Assembly: GCA_041393415.1 (NCBI GenBank)
Contig: JAWKKE010000001.1
Coordinates: forward strand, 372,001-436,000
Direction of reading: 5' to 3'
DNA length: 64,000 nt
Origin: Thermoleophilia bacterium
GTDB lineage: Bacteria; Actinomycetota; Thermoleophilia; UBA2241
Shown: piece by piece, positions 26,582 through 35,020 of the stretch
Position numbering within the stretch: position 1 is the first letter of the stretch
Layout of the letters: each line of letters starts with the position of its first letter
Made by a program: the position numbers and the translations under genes
The notes under the pieces: model-generated
Told to the model about the DNA's origin: nothing
The model's database searches: none
Seen by the model: only the letters and a program-made list of their open reading frames with translations

Positions 26582-27775
26582 CTATTCGTACCTGAGCGCC
26601 ATCGTTGGCTCCACGGAGGACGCCTGCACCGCGGGGCCGATGCCGGCAATCACACCGACGGAGGCCGCCACGGCAATCGCCAGCGACACCGTGAGGGCGG
26701 AGAAGGCCGGCGCGACACTGAGCGCGGACCCGCCCACGTACGCCGCGCCGATGCCGACGGCCAGCCCGAGAAGGCCGCCGATGATGCTCGTCACGACAGA
26801 GTAGACCAGGAACTGCACGACAATGTCCCGCCGCGTCGCGCCCACAGCACGACGAATGCCGATCTCGCGCGTGCGCTCACGCACCGTGACGAGCATCACG
26901 TTGGCGACCCCGATGCCGCCGACGATCAGGCTGATGGCGGCGATGGCGGCCATGAGCTCCGTCAGCGTCTGAGTGCTCGACGACACCGCCGAGGCGATCG
27001 AGCTCGCATCGACGATCTGGAAGTCGTTCTGGTCGCTCGTCGCGAGGTTATGCTGCGTGCGCAGCGTGGCCTCCACAGCCGCCGAGAAGGAGTCCACGGC
27101 CTCCGGCTCCGCTTGCACACGAATCGACGAGATGTCCGGCCGAAAGGCAACCAACCGCCCTTCCATCGAGCTCAGCGGCACGAGTACGCTGCTGTCGACC
27201 GAGGCGAAGCTGATGCCGCCCTGTTCCTCGAGGACACCGATCACGGTGTACGAGACGGAATCGATCCTGATCGTTTGGCCGAGCGCGCGCAGCGGCGTGA
27301 GATCGAGATCCTCCAGCGTCGTCGCACCCAGTACCGCTACGGGCAGAGCGCGGTCGACGTCGAACTGACTGAAGAAGGTGCCGGCAACGACCGTGAGGTG
27401 ATCGATCTCGGCGATCTCGGGATACGAGCCCGTGATCGTGGCCATCGCGCTCGTAGAGTCGTACGTTACGGTCGCGTTGGTGTCTACGGTGGCCACCGTC
27501 TGCTTGACGCCGGGAGTCTCATCGACGGCCGTAAGGTCGCTTGCCGAAAGACCGTCCGAGCTCGACGAGAAGCGACTCGCCTCAACCGTGATCGTATCGG
27601 TGCCGAAGGCGGTGAAGTGGCTCTCGACCTCCTTCGTCGAGCCGGTACCGATAGCGGTGAGAGCGACGACCGCAGCCACGCCGATGACGATGCCGAGGAT
27701 GGTGAGAACAGCCCGCAGCGGGTTGGCCCGCAGACTCGAGAGCGCGAGACGCAGCGACTCGAGGAAGACGATCAC
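26582..27775 (-). CDS. MacB/FtsX-type ABC transporter permease
   Basis: A 397-residue permease with the MacB layout: an N-terminal helix (LRAVLTILGIVIGVAAVVAL), a large extracytoplasmic domain of about 200 residues, and three C-terminal helices. The FtsX loop VTVRERTREIGIRRAVGATR is conserved. Such permeases couple ATP hydrolysis in the cytosol to mechanical work on the outside rather than moving substrate through the membrane. GTG at 27775 overlaps the adaptor's stop codon by four bases, so translation is coupled. It is the last of four co-directional genes. Confidence 0.93.
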   Translation of the reverse strand: MIVFLESLRLALSSLRANPLRAVLTILGIVIGVAAVVALTAIGTGSTKEVESHFTAFGTDTITVEASRFSSSSDGLSASDLTAVDETPGVKQTVATVDTNATVTYDSTSAMATITGSYPEIAEIDHLTVVAGTFFSQFDVDRALPVAVLGATTLEDLDLTPLRALGQTIRIDSVSYTVIGVLEEQGGISFASVDSSVLVPLSSMEGRLVAFRPDISSIRVQAEPEAVDSFSAAVEATLRTQHNLATSDQNDFQIVDASSIASAVSSSTQTLTELMAAIAAISLIVGGIGVANVMLVTVRERTREIGIRRAVGATRRDIVVQFLVYSVVTSIIGGLLGLAVGIGAAYVGGSALSVAPAFSALTVSLAIAVAASVGVIAGIGPAVQASSVEPTMALRYE

Positions 27776-29364
27776 TGGCCACCACCCTGCGGGCCCATCT
27801 GACCACCGCCGTTCTGGAATCCACTGCCGGGCACGCCGCCCGGCATGCTGTTCCGATTCGTCTCCGTTGACGTGCCTGTGCTGGTGCTTGTCGCGCCGCT
27901 CGTGAACTCACCCGTGACGATCGTCTCACCCTCGGTAAGGCCGCTCGTGACCTCCGTGTACTCGGAGGTGGCCAGGCCCGTCTCGATCTGGCGGGTAACC
28001 GGCTCGCCATTGACCATGACGCGCACGTACGACGTACTCGTGTCGCCGGTGATTGCGCTGGTAGGTACGAGCAGCACGTCGGTTCGTTCGGCGATAACGA
28101 TCGTGAGCGTGCCCGTCATCCCTGAGCGCGCCACATCGGGCATGTTCCTCGGCCTGACCGTGATCGCAAACTGCGTCGACCCAGATGACGATCCGCCCGA
28201 CGCGGAGGTCGCGTCGCTGGCGATGAAGGTGATCACGCCGTTGAAAGCATCGTCTGTGTACCCGTCGATCGTCATCTCCGCCTTCTGGCCGACCTCGAGC
28301 TGGCCGATGTCGGCCTGCGATACCTGGGCCGTCGCGATCAGAGCCTGGGGCACGGAGATCGACGCCAGCGCCGTGCCACCGCTCACCTGGCTGCCGAGCG
28401 CCACGTTCCAAGAGGAGATAACGCTCCCCTTCGGAAGCCACACGAAACGGCTGACATCGACCACACCCGTCTTGCTGAGTCCGTTGTCGGCCTGCCAAGC
28501 CTTGTAGGCGGTCTCTGTGGCCGACGTGAAGCGACCGTTGATCGCCTTGGTGTAATAACCGCCCGCCTTCAAGGCGCGCTGCAAGGCGATGACGTTGGCG
28601 CGCTGCTCGTTCGTTGCCAGATCTGTTGACAGATCCTTCCACAGCGGCGCCGGACTGACGAAGGCGAAGATGTACTTGCCGGAGACCTTGAGGAGGCGCT
28701 GTAACGTCTGCGGGGCAGCGCCTTCAGCCGCCAAGAGCCGCGTGACGATACCACTGACACTCGTTGACGATACTGTGCTCGTCGTGGTCGTCGTCGTGGC
28801 GCTCGCGCTGCCGACGGTGCCGCTGCCGCCCGAACTGCTGCCGCCCGAACTGCTTCCCCCGGAGCCCGAGGGCAGTTCACCGGATGTCGGCGTCGGGGTT
28901 GGGGTGGGCGTGGGCCGGCCGCTCGACGTGGGCGTAGGCGTGGGTGTAGGACTGGGCGTATCTGTGGGAGTGATCGTCGGCGTCGGGGAAGGCGTCGGAG
29001 AGCACGAGGCGTAGGCGGCGAAAATCGGGTCGACCGAAGCCACAGCGCCGGATCCGGACGCAGTCGCAGCAAACGCGACTTCCTGTGCATCGGCCGCATC
29101 TGCCGTGGTGCTGTCTGTATCCGCCGTGGTGCTACTCGAACTACTGGACGTGCCGGCGACAGAGATGCTCGTCGCCGTTTGACCGGAAGCCAGCGTGAAG
29201 TCGGCCTCGATGGTCTGCGAGAGCGTGCCTTTGCTGACGGTGTCAGTGAGATAGGTCACCGGCGTCGCCTCGTCGCCGCCGAAGTACCAGTACAGCCCCC
29301 CGCTCACGGCGGCAGCGACGATGACGAGGGCGCCGAGGAGCCACCAGCGTCTGCGCTTCTTCAT
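27772..29364 (-). CDS. Efflux adaptor (HlyD/MFP type) with a peptidoglycan-binding domain
   Basis: A 530-residue membrane-anchored adaptor. One N-terminal helix (residues 8-28) is followed by the first lipoyl strand (GTLSQTIEADFTLASGQT). A long Pro/Thr/Ser/Gly linker (about 120-190) carries repeated PTPTPTPTS tracts. A PG_binding_1 domain comes next (YYTKAINGRFTSATETAYKA). The second half has the barrel (VSQADIGQLEVGQKAEMTID) and the C-terminal DVLLVPTSAITGD domain. Together with the MacB-type ATPase and permease it should form an extracellular conduit, with the PG-binding domain anchoring it to the wall. Confidence 0.88.
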   Translation of the reverse strand: MKKRRRWWLLGALVIVAAAVSGGLYWYFGGDEATPVTYLTDTVSKGTLSQTIEADFTLASGQTATSISVAGTSSSSSSTTADTDSTTADAADAQEVAFAATASGSGAVASVDPIFAAYASCSPTPSPTPTITPTDTPSPTPTPTPTSSGRPTPTPTPTPTSGELPSGSGGSSSGGSSSGGSGTVGSASATTTTTTSTVSSTSVSGIVTRLLAAEGAAPQTLQRLLKVSGKYIFAFVSPAPLWKDLSTDLATNEQRANVIALQRALKAGGYYTKAINGRFTSATETAYKAWQADNGLSKTGVVDVSRFVWLPKGSVISSWNVALGSQVSGGTALASISVPQALIATAQVSQADIGQLEVGQKAEMTIDGYTDDAFNGVITFIASDATSASGGSSSGSTQFAITVRPRNMPDVARSGMTGTLTIVIAERTDVLLVPTSAITGDTSTSYVRVMVNGEPVTRQIETGLATSEYTEVTSGLTEGETIVTGEFTSGATSTSTGTSTETNRNSMPGGVPGSGFQNGGGQMGPQGGGQ

Positions 29365-29407
29365 GCCCGCTCTCCTTCAGTCTGCGTTGGCGTCGCGCGC
29401 TGCGCGC

Positions 29408-30337
29408 TCACTGCTCGGTGCCACCCTGCGGAAGTCCGGGCGCATCGGTCGGCATCCCGGGGCCCATCTGATCCTGGCCGGCGCCGGGACTGGCGAAGCC
29501 ACGCCCGGCGGAGAAGCTCCGCGACCACACAACGCTCTCACCGACCTCGAGACCAGAGACGATCTCGGTCATGCCGCCCGCTTGCTGGCCGACGACGACA
29601 TCGCGCGAGCTCGTCGTCCCGTTCGCGAGCACCTGAACCGTCGCGGAGTCGCCAGTGCCCGTGATCGCATCCGTGGGAACGATGACGACATCGCTGGCGA
29701 GCACCGTAGTCTGGATGAGCGCCATGCCCGTCGACTCGTCCGTCGCCTCGACGTCAGTCGGCGCCTCGTCAAGCTTGATCGTGACGGCGACCGAACCATC
29801 GCTGTTCGCAGAGACGGCGGTCACCGTACCGGAGATGCCTCCATCGCCTAGGTCGCCGCGACCGAACGCGTCCCCGTCGCCGGATGCACCCGGCTGACCG
29901 TCGCCCGAGGACGGCGCGCCGCTCGGTCCAGTCGTGGGAACACCATCCACGCCGGGGCTACCCTGCGGTTCCGGCGCGCCGCTCGGGCGTGTCGACCCCG
30001 ACGGCAGAAACACGACGGTGGCCTTCTGGCCCACGTCGACCGCGCTCGCGTTCTCCTGCGCCACGGTCGCCACCACCTTCGTCGTCTTCTCGTCGACGAC
30101 GGCGCCGGCGATACGGCCCGTGGTCGTCTCGGTCAGATCGCCGCGCGTCACCTCCGTAAGCACCTGCATCGCGGTCGGCGCAGCCGCGCCGTTGGCCGCC
30201 GGCGTCTGCGTCTCGTCACCGCAAGCCGCGAGTGCCGCCGCGGCGAGACAGGCAAACGCGATCACGCCGACGAGAAAACCGCCGCGGCGAGTGCGGCGCG
30301 CTCGCCGCTGGGATTGGGCAATACTGAGTCGTCTCAT
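29408..30337 (-). CDS. Lipoprotein resembling the C-terminal half of an efflux adaptor
   Basis: A 309-residue lipoprotein (helix FLVGVIAFACLAAAALAAC; Cys near residue 39). It begins with LTEVTRGDLTETTTGRIAG and a barrel-like segment (AQENASAVDVGQKATVVFLP). A Gly/Ser/Pro-rich insert (about 110-160) follows, then a strand-rich region with SDVVIVPTDAITGTGDSATV and a closing EIVSGLEVGESVVW. This matches adaptor barrel and membrane-proximal domains, without a complete lipoyl/hairpin portion. It starts by overlapping the ATPase stop (ATGA). It is followed after 43 bases by a full adaptor, so the operon has two adaptor-like proteins. Confidence 0.8.
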   Translation of the reverse strand: MRRLSIAQSQRRARRTRRGGFLVGVIAFACLAAAALAACGDETQTPAANGAAAPTAMQVLTEVTRGDLTETTTGRIAGAVVDEKTTKVVATVAQENASAVDVGQKATVVFLPSGSTRPSGAPEPQGSPGVDGVPTTGPSGAPSSGDGQPGASGDGDAFGRGDLGDGGISGTVTAVSANSDGSVAVTIKLDEAPTDVEATDESTGMALIQTTVLASDVVIVPTDAITGTGDSATVQVLANGTTSSRDVVVGQQAGGMTEIVSGLEVGESVVWSRSFSAGRGFASPGAGQDQMGPGMPTDAPGLPQGGTEQ

Positions 30338-31065
30338 ACGTGCGCCTCCGCGTACGTCGCGTGATCGTGCAGCTGGCCTTCGCCGAGCACGAGTCGCCGG
30401 TCGGCATGCTCGGCGACATCGTCCTCGTGCGTGATCATGAAGATGGTGTGGCCGCTTGCGTGGAGGCGATCGAGGATCTCGAGCACCTCCGCAGTAGCGA
30501 CCAAGTCGAGGCTGCCCGTCGGCTCATCCACGAGGAGCAACTCGGGATCGCCGACCAACGCGCGCGCAATGGCCACCCGCTGCATCTGACCTCCCGAGAG
30601 CTCGCCGGGATCGTGGTCAGCGCGGTCTTCGAGACCCACAGCGGCCAGCGCCGCATGGGCGCGCTCGAGCCGTTCCTGACGCCGCAGCCCGCGATACACG
30701 AGCGGCGTCGCTACGTTCTCCAGCGCCGTGGTGCGCGGCAGAAGGTTGTGCAATTGGAAGACGAAGCCGAGCAGGTGATTGCGCAGACGCGAGCGTTCGG
30801 CATCGTCGAGCGCAGAGACATCGTGACCGCCGAGGATGTACTCCCCCGAGTCGGCGCGGTCGAGGAGTCCAAGGATGTTGAGAAGGGTCGACTTCCCCGA
30901 GCCGGACCTCCCTGTGCACGCGACCCATTCACCGCGTCGTACATTGAGCTCGAGGTCTTTGAGCACGGGCACGGCGATCTCGCCACGACGGTATGTGCGC
31001 TCGATCCCGGTCGCCTTGATGACGGTGTCATCCGCGACGGCTGAAACGGTCCCCGCGAGCCCCAT
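30334..31065 (-). CDS. MacB/LolD-type ABC transporter ATPase
   Basis: A 243-residue ATPase: Walker A TGRSGSGKSTLLN, Q-loop FVFQLHNLLPRTTALEN, signature LSGGQMQRVAIARAL, Walker B LLLVDEPTGSLD and the H-loop ITHEDDVAEHADR. ATG at 31065 follows GGGGGAG, which favours it over an ATG six codons earlier. It is the first of four genes (ATPase, lipoprotein adaptor, adaptor, permease) read toward 26582, with two four-base start/stop overlaps. The machinery is that of a mechanotransmission exporter for a peptide, lipid or toxin. Confidence 0.93.
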   Translation of the reverse strand: MGLAGTVSAVADDTVIKATGIERTYRRGEIAVPVLKDLELNVRRGEWVACTGRSGSGKSTLLNILGLLDRADSGEYILGGHDVSALDDAERSRLRNHLLGFVFQLHNLLPRTTALENVATPLVYRGLRRQERLERAHAALAAVGLEDRADHDPGELSGGQMQRVAIARALVGDPELLLVDEPTGSLDLVATAEVLEILDRLHASGHTIFMITHEDDVAEHADRRLVLGEGQLHDHATYAEAHV

Positions 31066-31162
31066 TGATTGCTCCCCCAGCATGAGCGACTTGCGCACTG
31101 TTCGTCCCCCAGGCGCGGCTCCTGAGTATGCGAGAGCAACCTGTGGACTGGCTGAGAGAACG

Positions 31163-32182
31163 TCAAGGAGAGGCTGAGAGGATCGCGCGCCGCTCAGCGA
31201 AGACGGCCAGCGTCTCGTCGACGCGCCGGCGCAGCCACACCTCATCAACTTCGCTGTCGTGGACGAAGGTGATCTCGTTCTCGTGCGTCCAGTCGCGTGT
31301 CGCGTCGCGACCGCCAAGACGCTCATACAGCCGTGAGCCGGGCAGCGGCATGAGAACATTGAAGGAGATCTCGTCTAGCGGCAGTTCGAGCGCGAACGCA
31401 AACGTCTCCTCGATGGCGGCAACATCCTCACCCGGATAGCCGACCATGAAGAACGCACCTACAGCGATGCCCGCCTCGTGGTAGATCTGGGTGGCGCGCA
31501 CGCCCTCGGCGACGGTCGCGCGCTTATTCATCAACGCGAGTGTCGCCGGGCAACCGGACTCGAGTCCCAGGTAGACATGGCTACAGCCAGAAGCCGCCAT
31601 TAGAGATGCTAGGTCGGCGTCGACTCCGCTGGCTCGCGACAGGCAACTCCAAGTCATCCCACGAGAGCGTGCACGACGGCAGAAGTCCTCGACGAAGACG
31701 CGTCGCAGGGTGAAGGTGTCATCGGCAACCCACACCGCGTCGTAGCCCAAGTGGCGAAGCTCGTCGATCTCGGCGAACACGCCGTCCAGATCACGGTGAC
31801 GAACGGTATCGCCGAACACGGGCTTAGAGCAGAAGTCGCAAGCGAAAGGACAGCCGTAGGTGGTGATCACCGGGGCGACCTTCTCACCGACACGCGCGAT
31901 CGATGCAGCCTGATACGCGCGGTGATCAAAGTCAGATCGGTCTGGCGGCGGGAAGACAGCGAGCTCGGACTCGCTGTGGTGGATGGGTTGAACGGCAAAG
32001 GCGGAGCCGTTGCGCATTGTGACCAACCCCGGATAGCTGGACAGTGGTAGCCCATCGAGGCATTCGCGCCGTGCTCCCGCTGCAAGATAGTCGTCGACGA
32101 AGTGCGGAAAGCTCACATCTGCTTCGCCACGAAACACCACGTCGACGAGGGCGGAAACACCAGCGCGACGCCGGCCATTCAC
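31163..32182 (-). CDS. Radical SAM protein, B12-binding-type subfamily, N-terminally truncated
   Basis: The frame encodes a radical SAM core with the 4Fe-4S motif TTYGCPFACDFCSKP, then VWVADDTFTLRRVFVEDFCR, VYLGLESGCPATLALMNK, GAFFMVGYPGED and LPGSRLY. Upstream lies VDVVFRGEADVSFPHFVDD, which normally closes a B12-binding domain of about 100 residues, but that domain is missing. A different frame just upstream (ATG at 32178, MAGVALVFPPSSTW) looks like the usual family N-terminus and overlaps the core frame. An internal deletion or assembly error is therefore likely. The GTG start at 32182 is only nominal. Confidence 0.6.
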   Translation of the reverse strand: MNGRRRAGVSALVDVVFRGEADVSFPHFVDDYLAAGARRECLDGLPLSSYPGLVTMRNGSAFAVQPIHHSESELAVFPPPDRSDFDHRAYQAASIARVGEKVAPVITTYGCPFACDFCSKPVFGDTVRHRDLDGVFAEIDELRHLGYDAVWVADDTFTLRRVFVEDFCRRARSRGMTWSCLSRASGVDADLASLMAASGCSHVYLGLESGCPATLALMNKRATVAEGVRATQIYHEAGIAVGAFFMVGYPGEDVAAIEETFAFALELPLDEISFNVLMPLPGSRLYERLGGRDATRDWTHENEITFVHDSEVDEVWLRRRVDETLAVFAERRAILSASP

Positions 32183-32297
32183 ACCTCGCTGCAAATGCAG
32201 CAACCTGCCGCAGGATGTACCCTGGCGTCGCACGTGTGACACGTGCGCCGCGCGCCACCGCGAGAGCGGCGCGCGGCGCATCAAACCGTCCGTGCGC

Positions 32298-32489
32298 TCA
32301 GTCGCGCATGCTGATGGCTTCCTCCGGGCAGGAGTCGATGGCCTCATCGCAGCAACCGGCGCTGTCGCAGGCATCCTCGTCGATGACGTGCGCGATGCCG
32401 TCGTCGCCGAGCTCGAACACCTCCGGACATATGGACTCGCACACACCGCAACCGGTGCAGAGATCGGGATCGACATACGGTGCAGCCAT
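32298..32489 (-). CDS. Ferredoxin, 63 aa
   Basis: A small cytosolic electron carrier. The first cluster motif is CTGCGVCESICP; the second half has CDSAGCCDEAIDSCPEEAI. Such one- or two-cluster ferredoxins resemble the actinobacterial type with a [3Fe-4S] or [4Fe-4S] centre. The second cluster would be incomplete by the standard CxxCxxCxxxCP rule, so a single cluster is likely. The start ATG at 32489 has AGGAGGTC 6 bases ahead. It is read toward the radical SAM gene 115 bases downstream and could supply its electrons, which is inference. Confidence 0.9.
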   Translation of the reverse strand: MAAPYVDPDLCTGCGVCESICPEVFELGDDGIAHVIDEDACDSAGCCDEAIDSCPEEAISMRD

Positions 32490-32589
32490 GGTCTGACCTC
32501 CTTGTGCTCTTGGGACGCGTCGACGAACCTACTGACATATTACGGTATCGCGCGGCTCTTGGCGCAAGAGAGAGTAGTGCGTGGCGCGA

Positions 32590-33585
32590 CTAGGGCACGT
32601 ACCTCCGCCCGCCGGCGAACTCACTGCGATACGGCTCGGAACCGAGTGAGACGATGGCCACAGGGCTGCCGGTGCGCGGCGCGTGAATCATCTTGCCGCT
32701 ACCGATGTACAGACCGACATGATGGATCGATCCTGAGGCGCGGAAGAAGACGAGGTCGCCGGGGCGGAGCGCGGAGCGCGACGCCACCTTGCGACCGGCC
32801 GCGAACTGCGGCGCGCCGTCACGAGGGATCGTGATTCCCACGGCGCGGTAGACCGAGTACGTGAAGCCGGAGCAGTCGAAGCCGAAGCCGGACGTACCCG
32901 CCCAAAGGTACTGCAGACCAAGGAAGCGCTTCGCCTCGGTGACGATCCGCTTGCCGGTGACGACCGGCCACGCAGCTCCCGACACACGCATCGCCACGAC
33001 ACCGCGTTCGATGAAGTGATGCCGACCATCGGGCGCGACCACCTCGACCGCGTTGTCTGACCAGGCGACAGCGGGCAGGCGCGTGCCGTACGAGAGTTCG
33101 AGCACGCGCATCTTGAGCTCGGCGGTCTCGTAGAGCCACGCCGTGGGGCGTCGCACGACGGCTTGGCGCGGGGCCGCCTGCGGCGCCCGCGCCGTCAACT
33201 GCTTCCTCGGCACCCAGCCGGGATAGCCACGCTTGTCGCGCGGCGTGGGTTGGCTGGGTATCACGATCTTGGCCCATGCCCCAGAAGTCTTGAGCAGGCG
33301 AACCTTGGTGCCGTACAGCACCTGCGTCTCGAGCCTGCCGACGAGCCAGCGTTTCTGGGCGACCGACATGCTCGCGATCCAAGCGCGCGGATCGGCAGGG
33401 TACGCGACGGCCGGCGCGTCGAGCTTGCGTGCCTGACCGGGTTCCACCCAGACGGTCGCCACCGAGACGCGCACCCAGCGCGCCGACGCGGCCCGCGCCT
33501 CTGGCGCAACCGCCCCGGCCATCACCGACCACGCCGCAAACAAGGCGGCGACGGCCGCTATCGCCAGAACCCACGTGCGTCGCAT
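32590..33585 (-). CDS. Secreted NlpC/P60 peptidoglycan endopeptidase
   Basis: A 331-residue protein with a signal peptide (MRRTWVLAIAAVAALFAAWS), two SH3-like segments (about 40-190; KVRLLKTSGAWAKIVIPSQ), and the NlpC/P60 domain (about 205-325). The catalytic Cys is in FGFDCSGFTYSVYRA, the His in IHHVGLYIGSGKMIHAP, and the third polar residue should follow there. NlpC/P60 enzymes cut the gamma-D-Glu to diamino acid bond in peptidoglycan stems. ATG at 33585 is the first codon before the hydrophobic segment. Confidence 0.93.
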   Translation of the reverse strand: MRRTWVLAIAAVAALFAAWSVMAGAVAPEARAASARWVRVSVATVWVEPGQARKLDAPAVAYPADPRAWIASMSVAQKRWLVGRLETQVLYGTKVRLLKTSGAWAKIVIPSQPTPRDKRGYPGWVPRKQLTARAPQAAPRQAVVRRPTAWLYETAELKMRVLELSYGTRLPAVAWSDNAVEVVAPDGRHHFIERGVVAMRVSGAAWPVVTGKRIVTEAKRFLGLQYLWAGTSGFGFDCSGFTYSVYRAVGITIPRDGAPQFAAGRKVASRSALRPGDLVFFRASGSIHHVGLYIGSGKMIHAPRTGSPVAIVSLGSEPYRSEFAGGRRYVP

Positions 33586-33695
33586 GGCGCCAATCCTACG
33601 TCGCTGTGATGCCCGCTGCACGAGCACGTCGCCGGCGCGCATCCCGCCAACAGCGGCCGGAATCGCCTCGCCCCGAAAGCAGGCATGGACCGCCC

Positions 33696-34958
33696 CTAGC
33701 CCTCGCTCTTGGCCGCTTCGGCCTCGACCTCGCGAATCTCCTTCTCCGCCTTGCGGGCCTTCTTGGCCGCCTTGCGCAGCGCCTTCTTGGACTTCTTCTC
33801 GGCCTTCTCGCGCGCCTTCCGGCGCTTCTCGGTGCGAACAATGGCATCCATATGCACCTCGCAGGCCGGCGGTGAGTCGTCCCTGCCGGCGCCTTCCCCA
33901 CATGCAGCCAGCTCGTCTTCTCCCGCACCGGTGGCGCCGCTCTTCGCCGTCCACGCGCCGACAGTATCAGCGTCGACCTTCTTGGCCGAGGCGCTCGCAG
34001 CGACGGTCGCCGCCAGCCGCTCTGCCGCGCTCGCCGCCTCCTGCCCCGGTTTCCCGCCCAGCCCCTCAGCCATGAGCCTGAGGCGCGCCTGTGCAAGCTC
34101 CTGCCGCTTCGCATCGTCCACGACGGGGAACCGCGGGTCGATGTCGATCAGCGTGAGAGCCAGGATGGCCGAGACACACATGCGCGCGAACCACTTGTGA
34201 TCACCAGGGATCACGTACCACGGCGCCCACTCGGTGCTCGTCGCCGACAGCATCTCCGAAAGCGCCTTCTGATACGCGTCCCAGTGCTCACGCTCCCTCG
34301 CGTCGCCGTCCGAGAACTTCCAGTTCTTGTTGGGGTCGTCGATACGCTTGAGGAAGCGTTCGCGCTGCTCCTCTTTGGAGACGTTGAGGAAGAGCTTGAC
34401 GATACGGAAACCATTGTCGGTGAGGTGCTGCTCCCAAGCGTTGATGTCGCGGTAGCGGCGCCGCCACACACCGTTGCCGCGTGCCTGCTTCGGCAGGCGC
34501 TGCCGCTCCAGAAGCTCGGGGTGAACGCGCACGACGAGAACCTCTTCGTAGTGTGAGCGGTTGTAGATGCCGATCTCACCACGCGCTGGAAGGTCCAGCG
34601 AGTAGCGCCAGAGGTAGTTGTGATCGATCTCCTCCGCCGACGGCACCTTGAAGCTCTGCACGTGCACACCTTGCGGGTTGACGCCGCTCATGACGTGGCG
34701 AATGGTGCCGTCTTTGCCGGCGGCGTCGAGCGCCTGCAAGCAGACAAGGACGCCCCATTTGTCTTGCGCGGCAAGCCGCTCCTGATACTCGGCGAGGAGC
34801 TGGACGCCGTGCTGCAGGAACTCGATGGCGTCGTCGCGATGCACGAAGTCGGCCGTGTAGCCAGGGTCGAAGTCACGCGCCAGTCTGACCTTCTTGCCTG
34901 GCGGCACCTGAAATGGCGCCACAAACTGTCGAAGATGCTGCGCCCTCTTGTCTGCCAT
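33696..34958 (-). CDS. Polyphosphate kinase 2 family protein with a lysine-rich tail
   Basis: A 420-residue PPK2. The core (about residues 30-275) has LQALDAAGKDGTIRHVMSGV (P-loop), NPQGVHVQSFKVPSAEEIDH, LPARGEIGIYNRSHYEEVLV and a late YVIPGDHKWFARMCVS, all characteristic. PPK2 enzymes transfer phosphate between polyphosphate and nucleotides. The last 140 residues are unusual: an Ala/Gly/Asp-rich stretch and then a strongly basic, Lys/Ala-rich helix (KKALRKAAKKARKAEKEI). ATG at 34958 follows GGGAGG by 7 bases, which favours it over GTG at 35009. Confidence 0.92.
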   Translation of the reverse strand: MADKRAQHLRQFVAPFQVPPGKKVRLARDFDPGYTADFVHRDDAIEFLQHGVQLLAEYQERLAAQDKWGVLVCLQALDAAGKDGTIRHVMSGVNPQGVHVQSFKVPSAEEIDHNYLWRYSLDLPARGEIGIYNRSHYEEVLVVRVHPELLERQRLPKQARGNGVWRRRYRDINAWEQHLTDNGFRIVKLFLNVSKEEQRERFLKRIDDPNKNWKFSDGDAREREHWDAYQKALSEMLSATSTEWAPWYVIPGDHKWFARMCVSAILALTLIDIDPRFPVVDDAKRQELAQARLRLMAEGLGGKPGQEAASAAERLAATVAASASAKKVDADTVGAWTAKSGATGAGEDELAACGEGAGRDDSPPACEVHMDAIVRTEKRRKAREKAEKKSKKALRKAAKKARKAEKEIREVEAEAAKSEG

Positions 34959-35020
34959 AGCTAGCCTCCCTCGAAGTTGCGGCGCCGTCGCGCCGTCGTC
35001 TTCTGTCACGATGCCCAGTT

